DNA from: Brachionus koreanus
Lineage: Eukaryota; Rotifera; Eurotatoria; Ploima; Brachionidae
Reading direction: 5' to 3'
NCBI GenBank assembly: GCA_016987375.1
Contig: PJRA01000506.1
Span: 808,778 to 872,777 of the forward strand
Length of the DNA stretch: 64,000 nucleotides
Shown here: positions 1 to 12,423 of the stretch, one piece after another
Position numbering within the stretch: the first letter of the stretch is position 1
How the letters are laid out: every line of letters begins with the position of its first letter
Position numbers and translations under genes: made by a program
The notes under the pieces: generated by a model
What the model was told of the DNA's origin: nothing
The model's database searches: none
Seen by the model: the letters and a program-made list of their open reading frames with translations, nothing else

Positions 1-358
1 ATTTTGGCGATTCGGCTCATTAAGCCAATAATAACAATAAACAAAAGCCCTAGAATTAGCATACTAAACGATCTTATCTTAAAATTTCAAAAATAATCAG
101 GTCAATTGAAAAGTTTCAACTCTTCTGGTTTGTGTGCGTTCAATAATCGCCCCTTGAAATCGATTTAAATTTCAAATATTGATAACTTCCTATTTAAATA
201 GTGATATGCTCCAATTCACATTTATATCTATTCCCCGAACAGGCTCGTTCCTATCACTGTGACCCACTTACACTTAATTTCGTCCACATCTATCAAACAC
301 GGATCCGAGGCGCTCGAGTGCGCTGCTCGGAAACAAATCGTCTCTTTCTCTCACTCTG

Positions 359-380
359 TCTCTCTCTCTCTCTCTCTCTT
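359..380. repeat. (TC)n microsatellite
   Basis: About ten uninterrupted TC dinucleotides inside a longer pyrimidine-rich tract that starts near 340. Read directly from the sequence. Confidence 0.95.
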
Positions 381-3300
381 TCTCACTTAGTCTCTTTAGC
401 TCCAAGTTGTTGCAGTGGATTAAGTCCTGGCCATAGATTATAAAATTACAGTGTTATTAAATTTCAGTTAAGCTCTTTGGTTAACTTTTAATCATGTTTC
501 AGGTAATGTTAAGCACACAAGGTAAAATGAAAAATGAATTTAAAATTTAATTTAAAATGAGATTAGAAATAAATTTTGTCATAGCTAAATAAAAAATGAA
601 CGAAAAAAATTAACAAGAAACAACTTTGAGTTCTTTTAAATTTTAGTCGATTGTTTAGAATAGAAATTTCGATTGTTTGTTGCTTGTTTGAGAATATTTC
701 CGTAAAAATCTTCATCACCTTAATAGCTTTGACTATGGCTTTGTATAAAAAAAAAATTCTGGTTATGCATAACTAGATAGCTCTTCTTCTCTTTCATTTT
801 CACACTACTTTTATTAAATAGTTCGAATATCTTTTTGCATGCTTTTAACTACTTATTGTTGATTCATTGGAACAAAAAAGAAATTCTTCCATTTCATTCA
901 AAGCCCAAACATAGTAAATAATAGAAAAAAATTTAAAAAAAAATTAAAAAAAGAAAGAAAAATCTTAAATCAAAATGTTAATTAAATATATTTGAAATCG
1001 ATGATTGAAAATTGCTATCGAAAAAGATAACTAGAAAAGAGAGTAGCATTGTTTGCCAAATGAAAAAGCACAGATAAGTAGGAAACATGAGGCCCTAGAG
1101 CCATCTAACAATTTAAATGTACACTTAGTGTCATAGCAATTGTTTTCGACTCATGCATTTCAACAGAGCGAAAACTAGGGCTTTCGATTGTCATCGATAA
1201 AAATTTAAAAACGCAAAATTCAACCTAAATTATTCCAGACTAGTCTGCTGACCCAAATAAAAATTCAAATTGTTTCCATTTATTCTTTTCTCGTATTTAA
1301 ATTTTTAAATACTATACCTTTTCCGATACTGATACTGACCGACCATTCACTCAAAATCAAATGGTTTAATTCACTTTTGAAACTTAAAACGCTTCTGATT
1401 GAAGTAATCACCAGCCATATGCTTCAACGGCCTGCTTAGTAATTGTTTGTATTTAGCTGATTAATAGCGCTGTTTAAAAAAAAATAGATACAAACTCTTG
1501 AACTCAAGCTGCTTGATTTGCTTAGAAATATTAATCATTGTTGAATTTCCCCTATGTATCTATCTATGCCAAACTGATAAAGTAAACTCTGGAAAAATAT
1601 TTTTCTATCCAAACTTCCGCACTTAAAATGCCTTAGTCCTAGTCGTGAACAAAAAAATATCGTTCAATAAAACAATACATTAATTTAATTTCTCCCGACC
1701 CGGATACTCGATTAAATATTATTCTTGACTGGGAACAAACAAATAAAAGAGCAAACAATTTAAAGTAACCTCAAGGAGGATATGTGTGAGCAATTCGAAT
1801 TGATTATAAGTGTGTTCACTTTAATATTTTTTACTCAAAGGTTATGAAAATACTGAAATGATTTTGATTTATCAATTGGTTAGAGTCGAATTAAACTAAC
1901 ACATTTGAAAATAAAAATGTAAATAAATCTAGAAAAAAAGTAATTGTAATTTTAAGAAAAAAATAAACGATCTTAGTTCAACACTTGTACTTGTAGTTTG
2001 TTCATTATTTAAAACTTGAATCTGAACATAACTTAGAAAATAGCTCTAAAACTAAAAATAAACGAAGAAAACAAAATGTTTTTCTTGGTATATATTTAGG
2101 TGATATAATTTATTTATTCAAAGAAAGGGTGTTTTTCTAAAACATTTTTTCCGTATGAAATTTTGACAAAAATTTTCAAGTGAACACAAAAATATTTTCG
2201 GTTCAGGTCTTCCTTTTATGTAACTTTTCTAAGGCTTAATGAAATAATTCGAATTGCGTAATTGCCTCAATTTGCTCAGAATACCTTGGCACTAAATTTA
2301 CTTCTTCTATTGTTTTTTCTAAATTTTTCAGCATTCTTGTCTAACTTGAAGGAAACTCTTTCATCACAGAAAAAAAAGCTTGATAAACAAAATCCAGTTA
2401 TGATAATATTAACTTCGGAAACAGCATTCATATGGTATCAACATTGGAAAAAAAGCTGGCTCACAAAGGAAAACAATTTTTAAATCTATTAAAATTAAAA
2501 AAAAAACTTGAAATAAAATTTTAATAAAATACAGGTAAGAACAAAAAAGATTATTTTTCCTTTCTCTCTCTTTCTCTCTTTTATTATTCGTCAATATTGT
2601 AGAGTAGTAAATTTTATTAGTTTTTTAAAAAAAAAAAGTTTCTGAATCAACAACACTTCATGGATTGAAATAATTTCAAATGAATTTAAAGGAAACTATG
2701 GTGCACCTTTTTCTATTCTCTTTTATTTTAATAATACTCTTTTTTTTCCCTATCTCTATGTATATTTCTCGTTCTTACTCTTGATTCGAAAAAACGTTGT
2801 TAAACACTTGAAGATAAAATTTGATTTCCGAGTATCAAAGAATGATAATTTATTTCAAAGCAGAGCTTCATTTTCTCTCCTAATTTTTTTTCATAATCTT
2901 AATTTTAAGAGCAAACTATTAAAATTGATAAAGGCTCTTTATTTTGAGAAATTTATCACCAGTCACGAGAATTAGATGCGTAATTTTGTTTGGATTTAAA
3001 CTCAAGCTAATTTCTTTAATTTAAACTAAATATTCCTTTATAATAATTTCCTTATAATTTTGAAATTTGAGATTTTAAAATTTACACAGGTAAATCTTAA
3101 ATCGTTTTAGATGAAAGTAAAAATAACTCGCTATTTTTTTTTCTCCAAATTTTCTGTCGTTTTCAAGTATTCTTTTCAGTTGAAAAAATAAAGAAAGAAA
3201 GAAAAAAAATTCAAATTAAAATTGAATTTTGTAAAGATAAAGGTAATAAATTTTATTATTTTAACTTTAAGTTAGTTTTTCTGCGCAAATCAAGCCATTA

Positions 3301-4654
3301 GTCCAATAATCACAAGCAATTGAACAAAAGAAAATATTGCCAAAAATTAATTAAAAACAAAAGCCAAAATGAATAATATCTATCTTGCTAATTTAATTCT
3401 GAGAGAAAAAAAGAAATAAATTTTTGAAAAATATTGTTTATGGCTGATGACGGGTGAGTTCGATTTGCTGAAAAGTCTAGAGGAAGCAATAATAGAAAAA
3501 GAAAGAAAAAAGAAGTAACTAAAAATCCCGGTTTTGTTTTTTTTTTTTTAAATAGTGAAAATCTAATAAATAAGCTGAAAGAGAAATAAAATATTAGAAG
3601 AAATAAACTTATACTTTTCCATGATAAATAAAGATATTAATTTAACTCCGTGTTATTTCTTGTTGTTTGTTTCTAATTATTTCCCTTATTCAATGTAGGT
3701 TTTAACTCTTAAAACTATAATAGATCATTGGATGAAGTATTCAAACAAATTCAAAATGAGCACAGTATCAATCACATGAATTTATGTAATTGAAACATTT
3801 GCTATACTTTAGGAGAAGTAATTACTATTGGGAAGTGAGTCGAACAAATTTGATTTATGTAACTTGGGCGAAGTGTCATTGCGAGAAAAAATCAAGTTAA
3901 AAAAATCAGATATTTCAGTAAATTTCCATCTTAATTTTATAGAGAACATATGAAACCAAGACTTGTCTTCAAGGCACGGCCTAATGCGAGATTTTTAATT
4001 GGAATTCTCGCTAATGTTAAATAAACAGAGCTATATATCTATTCCTAATGATATAATATATCATAGTTGGTTAGCAAGCCAAATTCCGTCATTAGTAACT
4101 CTATTTTGTTCCTTTCCAACAATAACAATGCCGAATGCCTCTAAAATATCATTAGATTCTGTAATTAAAGAAATACCTAAATAAAATCTCAATTATATTT
4201 ATATCAAAAATACATTAGAAATATCATAAAGCAAATAACTTGAAGCCAAGTCGAATAATGAGCTCGCTCGCAACCAAAGTTCCTCTTATTGGACCAATTT
4301 ATTTGTTTAATCTTTTCGGAGGCTATAATGCACAATTTCGAGGAGAAAAAAAGAACAAGAAAATCTGAAAGATAGAGAACTAATGCTCAAGCTTTATTTA
4401 AATGATAATTATCTATTATCGCAAACTATTTATACATGTTTGAAATAACAAAAAATATTAGGCATACCGATCGATGCAAAAGGTTTCCAAAACGAATACA
4501 ATTCAGAAATTACAACTTTATTAAGAACTAGTTCGAAAATAAAAAACACTAAATTAATTTCAATGAGGTTTTCTTATTCCTTTATAAATTTCAAAATAAA
4601 TAAATACTATTTCAAATAACGAATCTAACTCTTTTCATTTATCTTCATATCTAT

Positions 4655-4681
4655 CTAACTAACTAACTAACTAACTAACTC
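4655..4681. repeat. (AACT)n microsatellite
   Basis: Six to seven tandem copies of a CTAA/AACT tetranucleotide, followed after a few bases by a short GT run. Confidence 0.95.
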
Positions 4682-5932
4682 TGTATGTGTGTGTATTTTA
4701 GGTTCTTTTTCTCTCTTTTCTTTTCTTTTCAGGAACTTTGAAATTCGAAAATATAATTAAAACGAGAGAAGAAAACAAACATTTAGAATCGAATCCAATA
4801 TATCGATATATTTTGTATGCATTTTGCTTATTTTATAAATCTACTTCTTTATAAATTTTAAAATAAATAAAAGATTAGATAATATTTTTTTTATTAATAA
4901 CAGCATTCCTACTTATTGAAAATCAAAATTCAACAAAACAAAAAAACAATAGCTAGTTTAGTCTAAAACCAAAAAATAAAAACGAACAACAATAGAAAAA
5001 CAAGCTAACAGTTGAGTGTCGCCCAGTTATTTCTTTTTTCTTTTCTTTTTTTTAATTCATTTATTTTTTTTGTTAGTCCAATATTAGAATTAAATTATTT
5101 GAATCTTATATCTCTTGATAATTTTTCAAATTTCTAAAAAAATTGTGCTAAAAATAAAATTTTTAAATTTCAAACGGCATCCGATAAAACTCTTATCTGT
5201 GATGAACTAAATTAGAGGAAATTTTTTTTTAATTTTTAAACTCGTGTTTTTATTCTCATATCTAATTTAGATGTGGAGAAAAAAAAAACACTTTTGTCAA
5301 AATAGTGGAAAAGATCGAGAGCCATCTAAAAATGATAAAGCTCTCTAATGGCATCAACTTGCTTAATTCCGTTTTAAATTTGGCCTCAAAAATGATTGAT
5401 GAAAAGACGATAAAAATGTAGCTATTTAAAATCTGATGCTGTTTTTCAATGGTAGACTCTTTGTTTGATGAATTTTTTAGTTGCATTTGTTGCTATTTAG
5501 AAAACTCAAGTGAGTCAAAACAAAAAAGTATCATCAATCATTTAGAAATTTCCTTGTTTATTTTTAATTGAAATAGCTTAGAAAGTTGTTACTTTCGATT
5601 TAGAAAAAAATCGAGAGCTCTTTTTGCAACATAAGGCTTTCAGACTTGACGGCTCGGTTAATTTGATGATATATTTAATTAAAAACATCACTATTTCCGT
5701 TATGGAGCTTGGAAAATTTAAACATAAATTAAATTTTATCTCTACCTCAAACAATAAAACCAGTTCGTTCAGCACTTTTCTAAGCTATAAAAATAAAATA
5801 AAATAAAAAATTAACTACGAAAAAAAAATTCAATTTGAACTAAACAAAAAAATTACATCCAGATAAAATTAAAATAATTAAAACCAATAAATTTCTTCTC
5901 GGATTAAAATTTTTAAATGATAAGATTACAAT

Positions 5933-5948
5933 ACACACACACACACAC
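5933..5948. repeat. (AC)n microsatellite
   Basis: Eight AC dinucleotides, directly followed by a short GCTAGCTAG palindrome. Confidence 0.95.
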
Positions 5949-6831
5949 CAGCTAGCTAGTTAATATTCGTAGCATTGTTTCGCCAGTATCAGAAAAGCCG
6001 CATTACTTAAATTTCTTTTAATTCAGACTTGAAACTTTTGCATTAACAATAACTAAACATCTTTTATCAATATCTTATCTTTTTAAATGTCATGCATTTT
6101 TGTTTATTCAACGTCTGTAAAATTGGACTTTCTAACTTTTAAAACAGTCATCTCTATTAAATGCTAAATAAAATAGCAGAAATACTAACCAAGAATAACT
6201 AATGCTAAACCACTTTAAATATTTACTCCTAAATTTTACTTATCTAACTTAATCTTAGATCACAGATATTCTTAAAAGTAAACTCTACTTGAAAAACTAA
6301 AAAATATTTGAATAAGTTTAAAATGAATGAAAAGGAAATAAAGTTATCAAAAAGTGATGATGAATGCATGATGCTTCTCTAGTGAGAAGTAATATATGTT
6401 TTTTGTAAAAAAAAAAACTCCCCTAACAGGAAAAATATTAAAAATAAAACCCCATTTGAAATTAAATTTCAAAAATATGAATTTCAAAATCAATAAAATG
6501 CTGGTGTGCTTTTTTTCATCAGAAGAAAATAGTTAAATTTAAATCGGAAACACCTTGACTTAAGAGGAATTAAAATTAAAGGATTAGTTTTTCTTTTTTT
6601 TTCTTGTTGTTTAAATTGGGCTTTTCTATTAGGCATGGTCCATGAAATTGCTTTAACTTTGACGAAGCAAAATAAAATTTATTTAATAAATATTTAAAAT
6701 TATTTTAGTAACGATTTCAAAAATTTATTTAAAAAAATAAAATCTCAGTAACTTTTTCAAAATTAATTTAAAATATTAACGAAGAAAATAAAAATTTCAA
6801 CATTTTAATTTAAAAATTAATGTCATCAAAA

Positions 6832-7929
6832 TTATAAAACAGAATCTTTAACATGGACTGAATATTTTTTAGCCAGAGCAAGCCAGTAGTCTTTGTTTTG
6901 TTTGATGTGAAAAGTGTTATCTTTTATTTTTTGATCTGGTTCACCGTAATTTGGCGGATTGGCATTTGGATCGTAGCCTAATTGTCGAAGCATCGGAGCA
7001 ATTGTGTCCATTCTTGCGATTACATCAGCTGGAATTTTACCAACCCATGAATTAAGCGCCTCCAAATTCACCGGCTTTATCACTTGATCTGATGAACGTT
7101 CATTTTTAGATAAAGATATTTCTTTGCCAATAAGTTTTTCATGCTGCAAGACTGCATCGTTCCATTCAATTCCCAAAAAATCCAAAATGCGTTTCATATT
7201 TTGCTCTGGATGAAGAACAAGCTGTTCATAATAAACAGGCAAACAGTTTTCTGGTCCAACTGATATACATTGTGCATACATTAATTGAATCAAAAAGTTC
7301 CATTTTGATAAGCAATCTTCATAGCTGTTCAAATTGAAACCGGTTATGGTAACTTTTCTTGTAATTATTGAGTGAACTACAGCTCGTCCGTCTCTAACCA
7401 TAAAAACAAATTTACTTTTTGGAAAAATGCTCTTAAGGTAAGATGTGTATCTGAGAACAAGAGGATCTTTGTTACACATTTTTTCGGATTTTTTGCCATG
7501 GTTTGCCACAACTTCAGTTATAAAAGCTCCAACAGCCGAATCAAGAATCTCATCGGTAATTCCAGCATTTTGAAGACGCTCACTCTCTTTAGGCGAATTA
7601 GCCCACTGGTTTCTCATGGTCAAAATTCGAGGTATTATTCTAGTCTCTTCGCCACAGTGAATATTTGGATGTGCGTCCAACATTGCACGCATTAAAGTTG
7701 TGCCCGATCTGGGAACACCTCCTACAAATATAATGGGCACATTTTTATTATAGGAAAATAAAGATATCTGATTATTTGGTTCAATCGGGTATTGTATTTG
7801 ATCTTCATTATTTCTGGGACAGTCTTTTTCTAAAATGGAATTCATGTAAAAAATCACTGCCATAATACTAAATAGCCAAAGGGCGATGTATTTTTTCTTG
7901 AATTTTTGGCTCACCAGCATCATATACAT
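6832..7929 (-). CDS. TPST: Protein-tyrosine sulfotransferase, intronless
   Basis: Transfers sulfate from PAPS to tyrosines of secreted and membrane proteins in the trans-Golgi (known for the family). The 365-aa single exon has the expected type II layout: a short basic N-terminus, one membrane segment at about residues 15-31, a stem, and a lumenal catalytic domain. The 5'-phosphosulfate-binding motif PRSGTT is at 73-78, the GEETR segment with the glutamate that acts as catalytic base in vertebrate enzymes is at about 93-97, and the 3'-phosphate-binding region with VRDGRA is at about 178-183. Length matches vertebrate TPST1/2 (about 370-377 aa), so the gene looks complete. The start is the first of three closely spaced ATGs and keeps the membrane anchor. 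Vertebrate TPST genes contain introns; here the coding region has none, which may reflect intron loss or retroposition. Confidence 0.95.
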   Translation of the reverse strand: MYMMLVSQKFKKKYIALWLFSIMAVIFYMNSILEKDCPRNNEDQIQYPIEPNNQISLFSYNKNVPIIFVGGVPRSGTTLMRAMLDAHPNIHCGEETRIIPRILTMRNQWANSPKESERLQNAGITDEILDSAVGAFITEVVANHGKKSEKMCNKDPLVLRYTSYLKSIFPKSKFVFMVRDGRAVVHSIITRKVTITGFNLNSYEDCLSKWNFLIQLMYAQCISVGPENCLPVYYEQLVLHPEQNMKRILDFLGIEWNDAVLQHEKLIGKEISLSKNERSSDQVIKPVNLEALNSWVGKIPADVIARMDTIAPMLRQLGYDPNANPPNYGEPDQKIKDNTFHIKQNKDYWLALAKKYSVHVKDSVL

Positions 7930-9814
7930 TATCTTTAATTAAAAAACATAAAAGTTTGAAAAAAATTGTTTTTTATTTTATTTCAAAAATTAGAGATCGC
8001 ATTAGTTCTTAGATTAATACTTAATAATTGTGCAGATAAAAACTGAAATTTTTTTAGTTTTTACTTTTAGACTTTTTTTAAAATCGAACAATTTTATTTG
8101 AAAAAAAAATGCCAAATGTATGTTAGAAAATCAGATGATTAAAAAAGAAATAAAAGGCCAAAATTTTTTAAAACCATATTTTAAAGATAGTGAAAATTTT
8201 TAATAGTTAAAATTGATCAATTTATCTAAATAAAAAATTATTCCATCCGTTTTAATTTAAAATTGAAAGATATATTTTTTAATTAGCCTTCAAAATTTAA
8301 CTTATTTTATTACTAATTTTAAAAAAATCCATTATTTTCTAGGTAAAATAAAAGACTCACATTAATTATTCATGGATTTAAATTTGGTCCATGCTAAGAC
8401 AAGAAGCGAATGATTTTAAATGATTTTAAAGTATCCTTATTTTTTTAATTTTAATAAACAGAACTCTTGGTTAATCTTACCAAAAGCTATCACTAATTCT
8501 TGATCATTAAATAAGATTCAAAGTTCAAAAATACTTTAAAAAAAGAAATAGCATTCTTTAAAACAGTCAAATTTTCTGTCACAGCTTTCATGTATTCGGG
8601 GTATTCTTAATTATTGCATTTGCCACATTGAGCAAACTTTTTAATGCTTATTTTTTTCTCATACTAATTATTGACATTCATTTTTATTGACACTCAAGGA
8701 CCGATGTCAATTTGACACCTTTTTAATATGCTCTTTATCTTTGAGGCCGATGATTTACTCTTTAAAAGATATATGAGAATAAAGATTCTAGATTTGTTAC
8801 GAATCCTACTCCTCTATGTGGCTGCTATTTAATAAAACAAAAATTTATCTGACTCTTAAAATCATTTCTGTGTTATTCTTTTTCTGATTCTCATATACCA
8901 TATTTATTTAGTTACTTAATTTCACAATATCTTCTATATATTCTCCTTTAATTATTATTTTTTTTTCTCATCTTAATGATAATTTCTTAAGTATTAAGTG
9001 AACAATGCTAATTTAAAACTTTTCTTTTATTAATTTTTAAATTTTTACTTTTTTTATCTGAAGATGCTCGAAAAGAAAATCAAATAAAATAAGTAAGTTT
9101 TAAATTGTCACCAGTTCTTTGAGTGTTAATAAAGCAAAATTTAAGGAAAAAATTAAAAAATTAGCTATAATAATTTAGACCGAAAGAAAACTACATTACT
9201 TATTCGAAAAAAAGGCTAATAGGCTAAAAAAATATTTTTTAAAAAAAAGTTTTTACTGAATTACATTTTCGGCCGACATGAATTTGATGGATTTAGAATT
9301 TTCTCAACAACAAAAAAAATTTTATGGGTTTACCTTTTTGAATTTTGAAGCCATTGCATTAAATATACCAAGGATTTTATTTTTTGAATCAATTTGTGCC
9401 AAATTTGATATAAATAAGCTAAAAAAGAAAATTTCAATCCAATAAAAAATCTTAATTGTCTCTGTAATCTAGTTAATGCGAATCGACCAGATAAATTGTG
9501 AACTAGATTTGAAAGTTTGCTTTTATTTAGTTTCTAGAATAAGAAATCTTAAAACCAAAATAAATTTTTAAACATTAAAGAGATCATTTAATTCAAAAAA
9601 ATTTATTCAACTTTAAAAATGGTTTTTTGGATGAAAATTATAAACACTGAGGATTTTTTTTATAAATTGATAGTCATTTTTCTTTTAACAATTTTCATTT
9701 TCAAAATTTTAATCAATTAAGTAAGACCGTCTGAATTTATTCAAAAAATAGTTCCATTAAGTTAATGACTAATTCCATTTCCATTCGTTGTATGACAAAA
9801 TAATTCTAACTAAT
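7930..9814. other. Intergenic region, nothing recognised
   Basis: AT-rich spacer of 1.9 kb between the TPST start and the PPTC7 stop. It presumably contains the TPST promoter and the PPTC7 3' UTR. No coding exon, RNA gene or clear mobile element could be supported. Confidence 0.5.
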
Positions 9815-11021
9815 TCAACTTTTTGAAACTCTAGCTAAAAGCACTGTGATGTCATCTGGTTTTCCTCCTTTTAAAAAACAAGATAATTATTTTTTATTTT
9901 GATTTTTTTTTCATGATTGAAAAATAATGAAAATATTTGCCTTTGAAATTTATTCCATTTTTCCTTGCCGATATTGCAAAAGGAGACATATAATTTGGGT
10001 CCTGCGAGAGCTCTGTGGCAAAGCTTGCTATATTTTTGGCAGCTTGTTGCATATCTTCAACGTAAAAATCCTAAGTATAAAAATGAATTTTAAAAATTTA
10101 TTCCAATTTAAATAAACAAACTCTAATATTAGAGGTCTTTAATAAAAGATGGCTTTCACTGAGGTTATCCCATAGCCCATCAGTGGCTAAAACAATTAAA
10201 TCTCCTTCAACTAATTGAAATGAACGCACATCTGCACTCTGAGGCTTATCGCTAAACAAATTTTCTTCGTTGGTCATGCTGGGAAGAAGAGCTAGTTGAA
10301 ATGGAGCGTTGAAATAATGATATTGTTCTTGGGACCTAAACACTATTTTATTATTGCGAATAACCACAAATCCACTATCACCCAAATTAGCACTATACAA
10401 AATTTTTGATTCCCGATTAAAAACAATGATACAAGCGGTACTGCTTCCAATAAGGCCTTGATCTTTGCTTTCAATTAAGCAGTTGTAACTCTGCATTAAA
10501 ATTTCTAAAGGTGTTCGTTCGGAAATATTTTCAGTTTGAGCAAATAAAACATTTTCTTGATCAACAAATCGTTTACATTGTTTCATCAAATTTGAGCTGA
10601 ATTTTGATGGATCGACACCCATTTCTCGCCATCCGCCAACACCATCTGCGACACCAAGCACGTCTGCACATTTTTGGTTGGCTGCAAACCTTTATTAAAT
10701 TATAAATCTCAATTTAAAAATAAAATTAAGTTTTAAATTCAAATTTAAAAAAATACCCTACCAAGAATCATCGCCAATGATAAATTTTTGTTGATTTACA
10801 GTGGCTTGCTGATTTGTATTTAGCCAATCCTTAGAAAAACCGGAAAATGCTGTGACTAAATGAAAACTAGGCTTGAGCTGAACTTGCTCAGACGGCTCAG
10901 CAGCTTTGGTTGTCAAAGACCGATTTATTAAAGCTGGATTGCTTAAAATAAGAGGCCATTGATGATATTCATTCAAAAGACCGCATATGTTGCTCAATTG
11001 TCTTCGTATTATTTTTAACAT
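9815..11021 (-). CDS. PPTC7: PPTC7-type PP2C protein phosphatase (mitochondrial)
   Basis: Mn/Mg-dependent Ser/Thr phosphatase of the PTC7 group, which acts at or in mitochondria on coenzyme Q and import proteins (family knowledge). My model has four exons on the minus strand: 11021-10762, 10689-10122, 10070-9941 and 9867-9815, giving 336 aa against about 304 for human PPTC7. Visible landmarks are DGVGGW just after the second splice, GSSTACI, ANLGDSGF, HYFNAPFQLAL, ATDGLWDN, DPNYMSPFA and the C-terminal GGKPDDITVLL metal-binding end. The basic, aliphatic N-terminus (MLKIIRRQLSNI) suits a mitochondrial presequence. I chose the ATG at 11021 because the frame stays open upstream only from a TTG. 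Intron 2 uses donor GTTTGT, and intron 3 appears to be GC-AG (AAAG/GCAAAT), forced by the conserved KGGKPDD junction. Confidence 0.92.
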
Positions 11022-12423
11022 TTTACTTAAGCCTGGTAAACTTTGCTCAAATTCATTAAAAATGCGAAATTTTATTTTAAATTTTTTATGTAAAATGCGT
11101 TTCAAAACAAATGAATGAATAATTTATAAATAAATTCTTTGATTTCTTTCATTTTTTAGAATAAAGAATATTTTGATGGTGATTGCAATTCAAATAATGG
11201 AGGGGGCTATTTTAAAATTTTCATGCTTTAATCACGAAGTCAGGCATTTAGACTTTTTTTGTGTCTCATTTTTTTTATATAAAAAAATTCGATCTATTTG
11301 AATTTTCATTGAAAAATTTTATTTTAGCTAATTTTTTAAATCAAATATGCATCAAACTAAAAATAATAAAGTGAACACAGGATTATATTATTTTTCTCTT
11401 TATTTTATATTAATTTAATACTTAATTTGTGTCTACTTAATTGATTCTCATAAACAAAAACAATTTTTAATTTTTATTACAATCTAAGCAAAAGTTAAAA
11501 TTTTAATTTTTAAAAAAGCACTCAAAAATTCAAAAATTAAAAGATTAAAAAAGATCAAAAGTGTTTTTACCAGGGTAGATTGGCATAATCCGAAACATTT
11601 TTTTTTAATATTGTTTTTAAACTAATTCACAGATACTTTGAATCATTTTAAAATGTAATTAAACCCACAAGATGCTTAATTCACTTTCTTCATTTTTTTT
11701 CATAAATTTTCATATTCTGTTGTTTTTCAATGATTCAAATTTCATAATTTTTAGAACAATTGTCACTTTATTTTATTTTAAATTTAATTTATTAAAAACC
11801 TTTAAGAAGGAAAGAATTTTGTTTTATCGACTTAAAATTCTCATAATTTTAATTTACCTGATAATTTAAAGCTTGTTATTAAGCTTTTTTTTCATTTTTG
11901 ACCTATTCATGCTGCCATTGATTTATCAAAATTATAAAATATCTATTTCTGATGCAAGTTGTGTTAGCTAAAACTTTTAAATTATTTTAAATTCTTAAAT
12001 AATAACAGTTTTTATAAAGATAAATTAAAAAAATCATTAGCTGGATTTAAATATGAAATAGCAGTATTTAATTTAATTAACAAAAGACAGCTCGAGAAGC
12101 CGTTTACTTCTAATTGAAAAAGTAAATTATTTTTCTAATCTCAAAATATTTCAAACTAGGCATATTTTGTTTGCTTATCTCTCGATTGTGCGAAAATTTT
12201 TTTTTAATTAAAATATGAATATTTAAAATTTCTCAGACATTTAAAAGGCTAGTCTTGTTTATAAGTTAAATATTTCAGAAGTATTATGCTTAACATATTT
12301 TAGTTATAAAAGGATTCGTGCAAATTTCTTTGAATAATTAATTCAAAATTTACATAGACTAAGTTAATAGATTGAATTAATTTGTCATTTGTTTTTTAGT
12401 ATTAATGCTGAAAGAAAACAAAA
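11022..12423. other. Divergent intergenic region PPTC7 / PPIP5K
   Basis: A 1.4-kb AT-rich spacer between two divergently transcribed genes, so it should hold both promoters. No TATA box or other element could be picked out with confidence in this base composition. An open frame at 11672-11869 is F/I/L/K-rich low-complexity translation and not a credible gene. Confidence 0.5.

Larger units (their letters stand above)
1..6831. other. Long non-coding stretch, no gene recognised
   Basis: About 6.8 kb of AT-rich sequence with no open frame that looks like protein and no family motif on either strand. It contains simple repeats (listed separately) and many homopolymer runs. The higher-complexity first 480 bases end in an ATG closely followed by a splice-donor-like GTAATG (about 494-504), so this could be the 5' end and intron of a gene lying mostly outside the window, but nothing in the sequence proves that. 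It could equally be long UTR or intergenic DNA. Confidence 0.5.

Noticed and set aside
201..443. 80-codon open frame over the TC microsatellite
   Set aside because: Translation is dominated by the repeat (LSLSLSLS) and has no family signature or supporting splice signals.
3433..3475. C/D-box-like arrangement (GCTGATGA ... CTGA)
   Set aside because: The boxes are only about 22 nt apart with no terminal stem; such short motifs are expected by chance.
3999..4184. 61-codon open frame
   Set aside because: Less AT-biased than the surroundings but no recognisable protein and no plausible splice partners.
7372..7695. 107-codon plus-strand frame
   Set aside because: Antisense shadow of the TPST gene.
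8690..8725. piggyBac-like string TTGACACTCAAGGACCG with a TGTCAATTTGACA palindrome
   Set aside because: Resembles the end region of the 60.6-kb MITE only loosely; no TTAA and no matching second end found.
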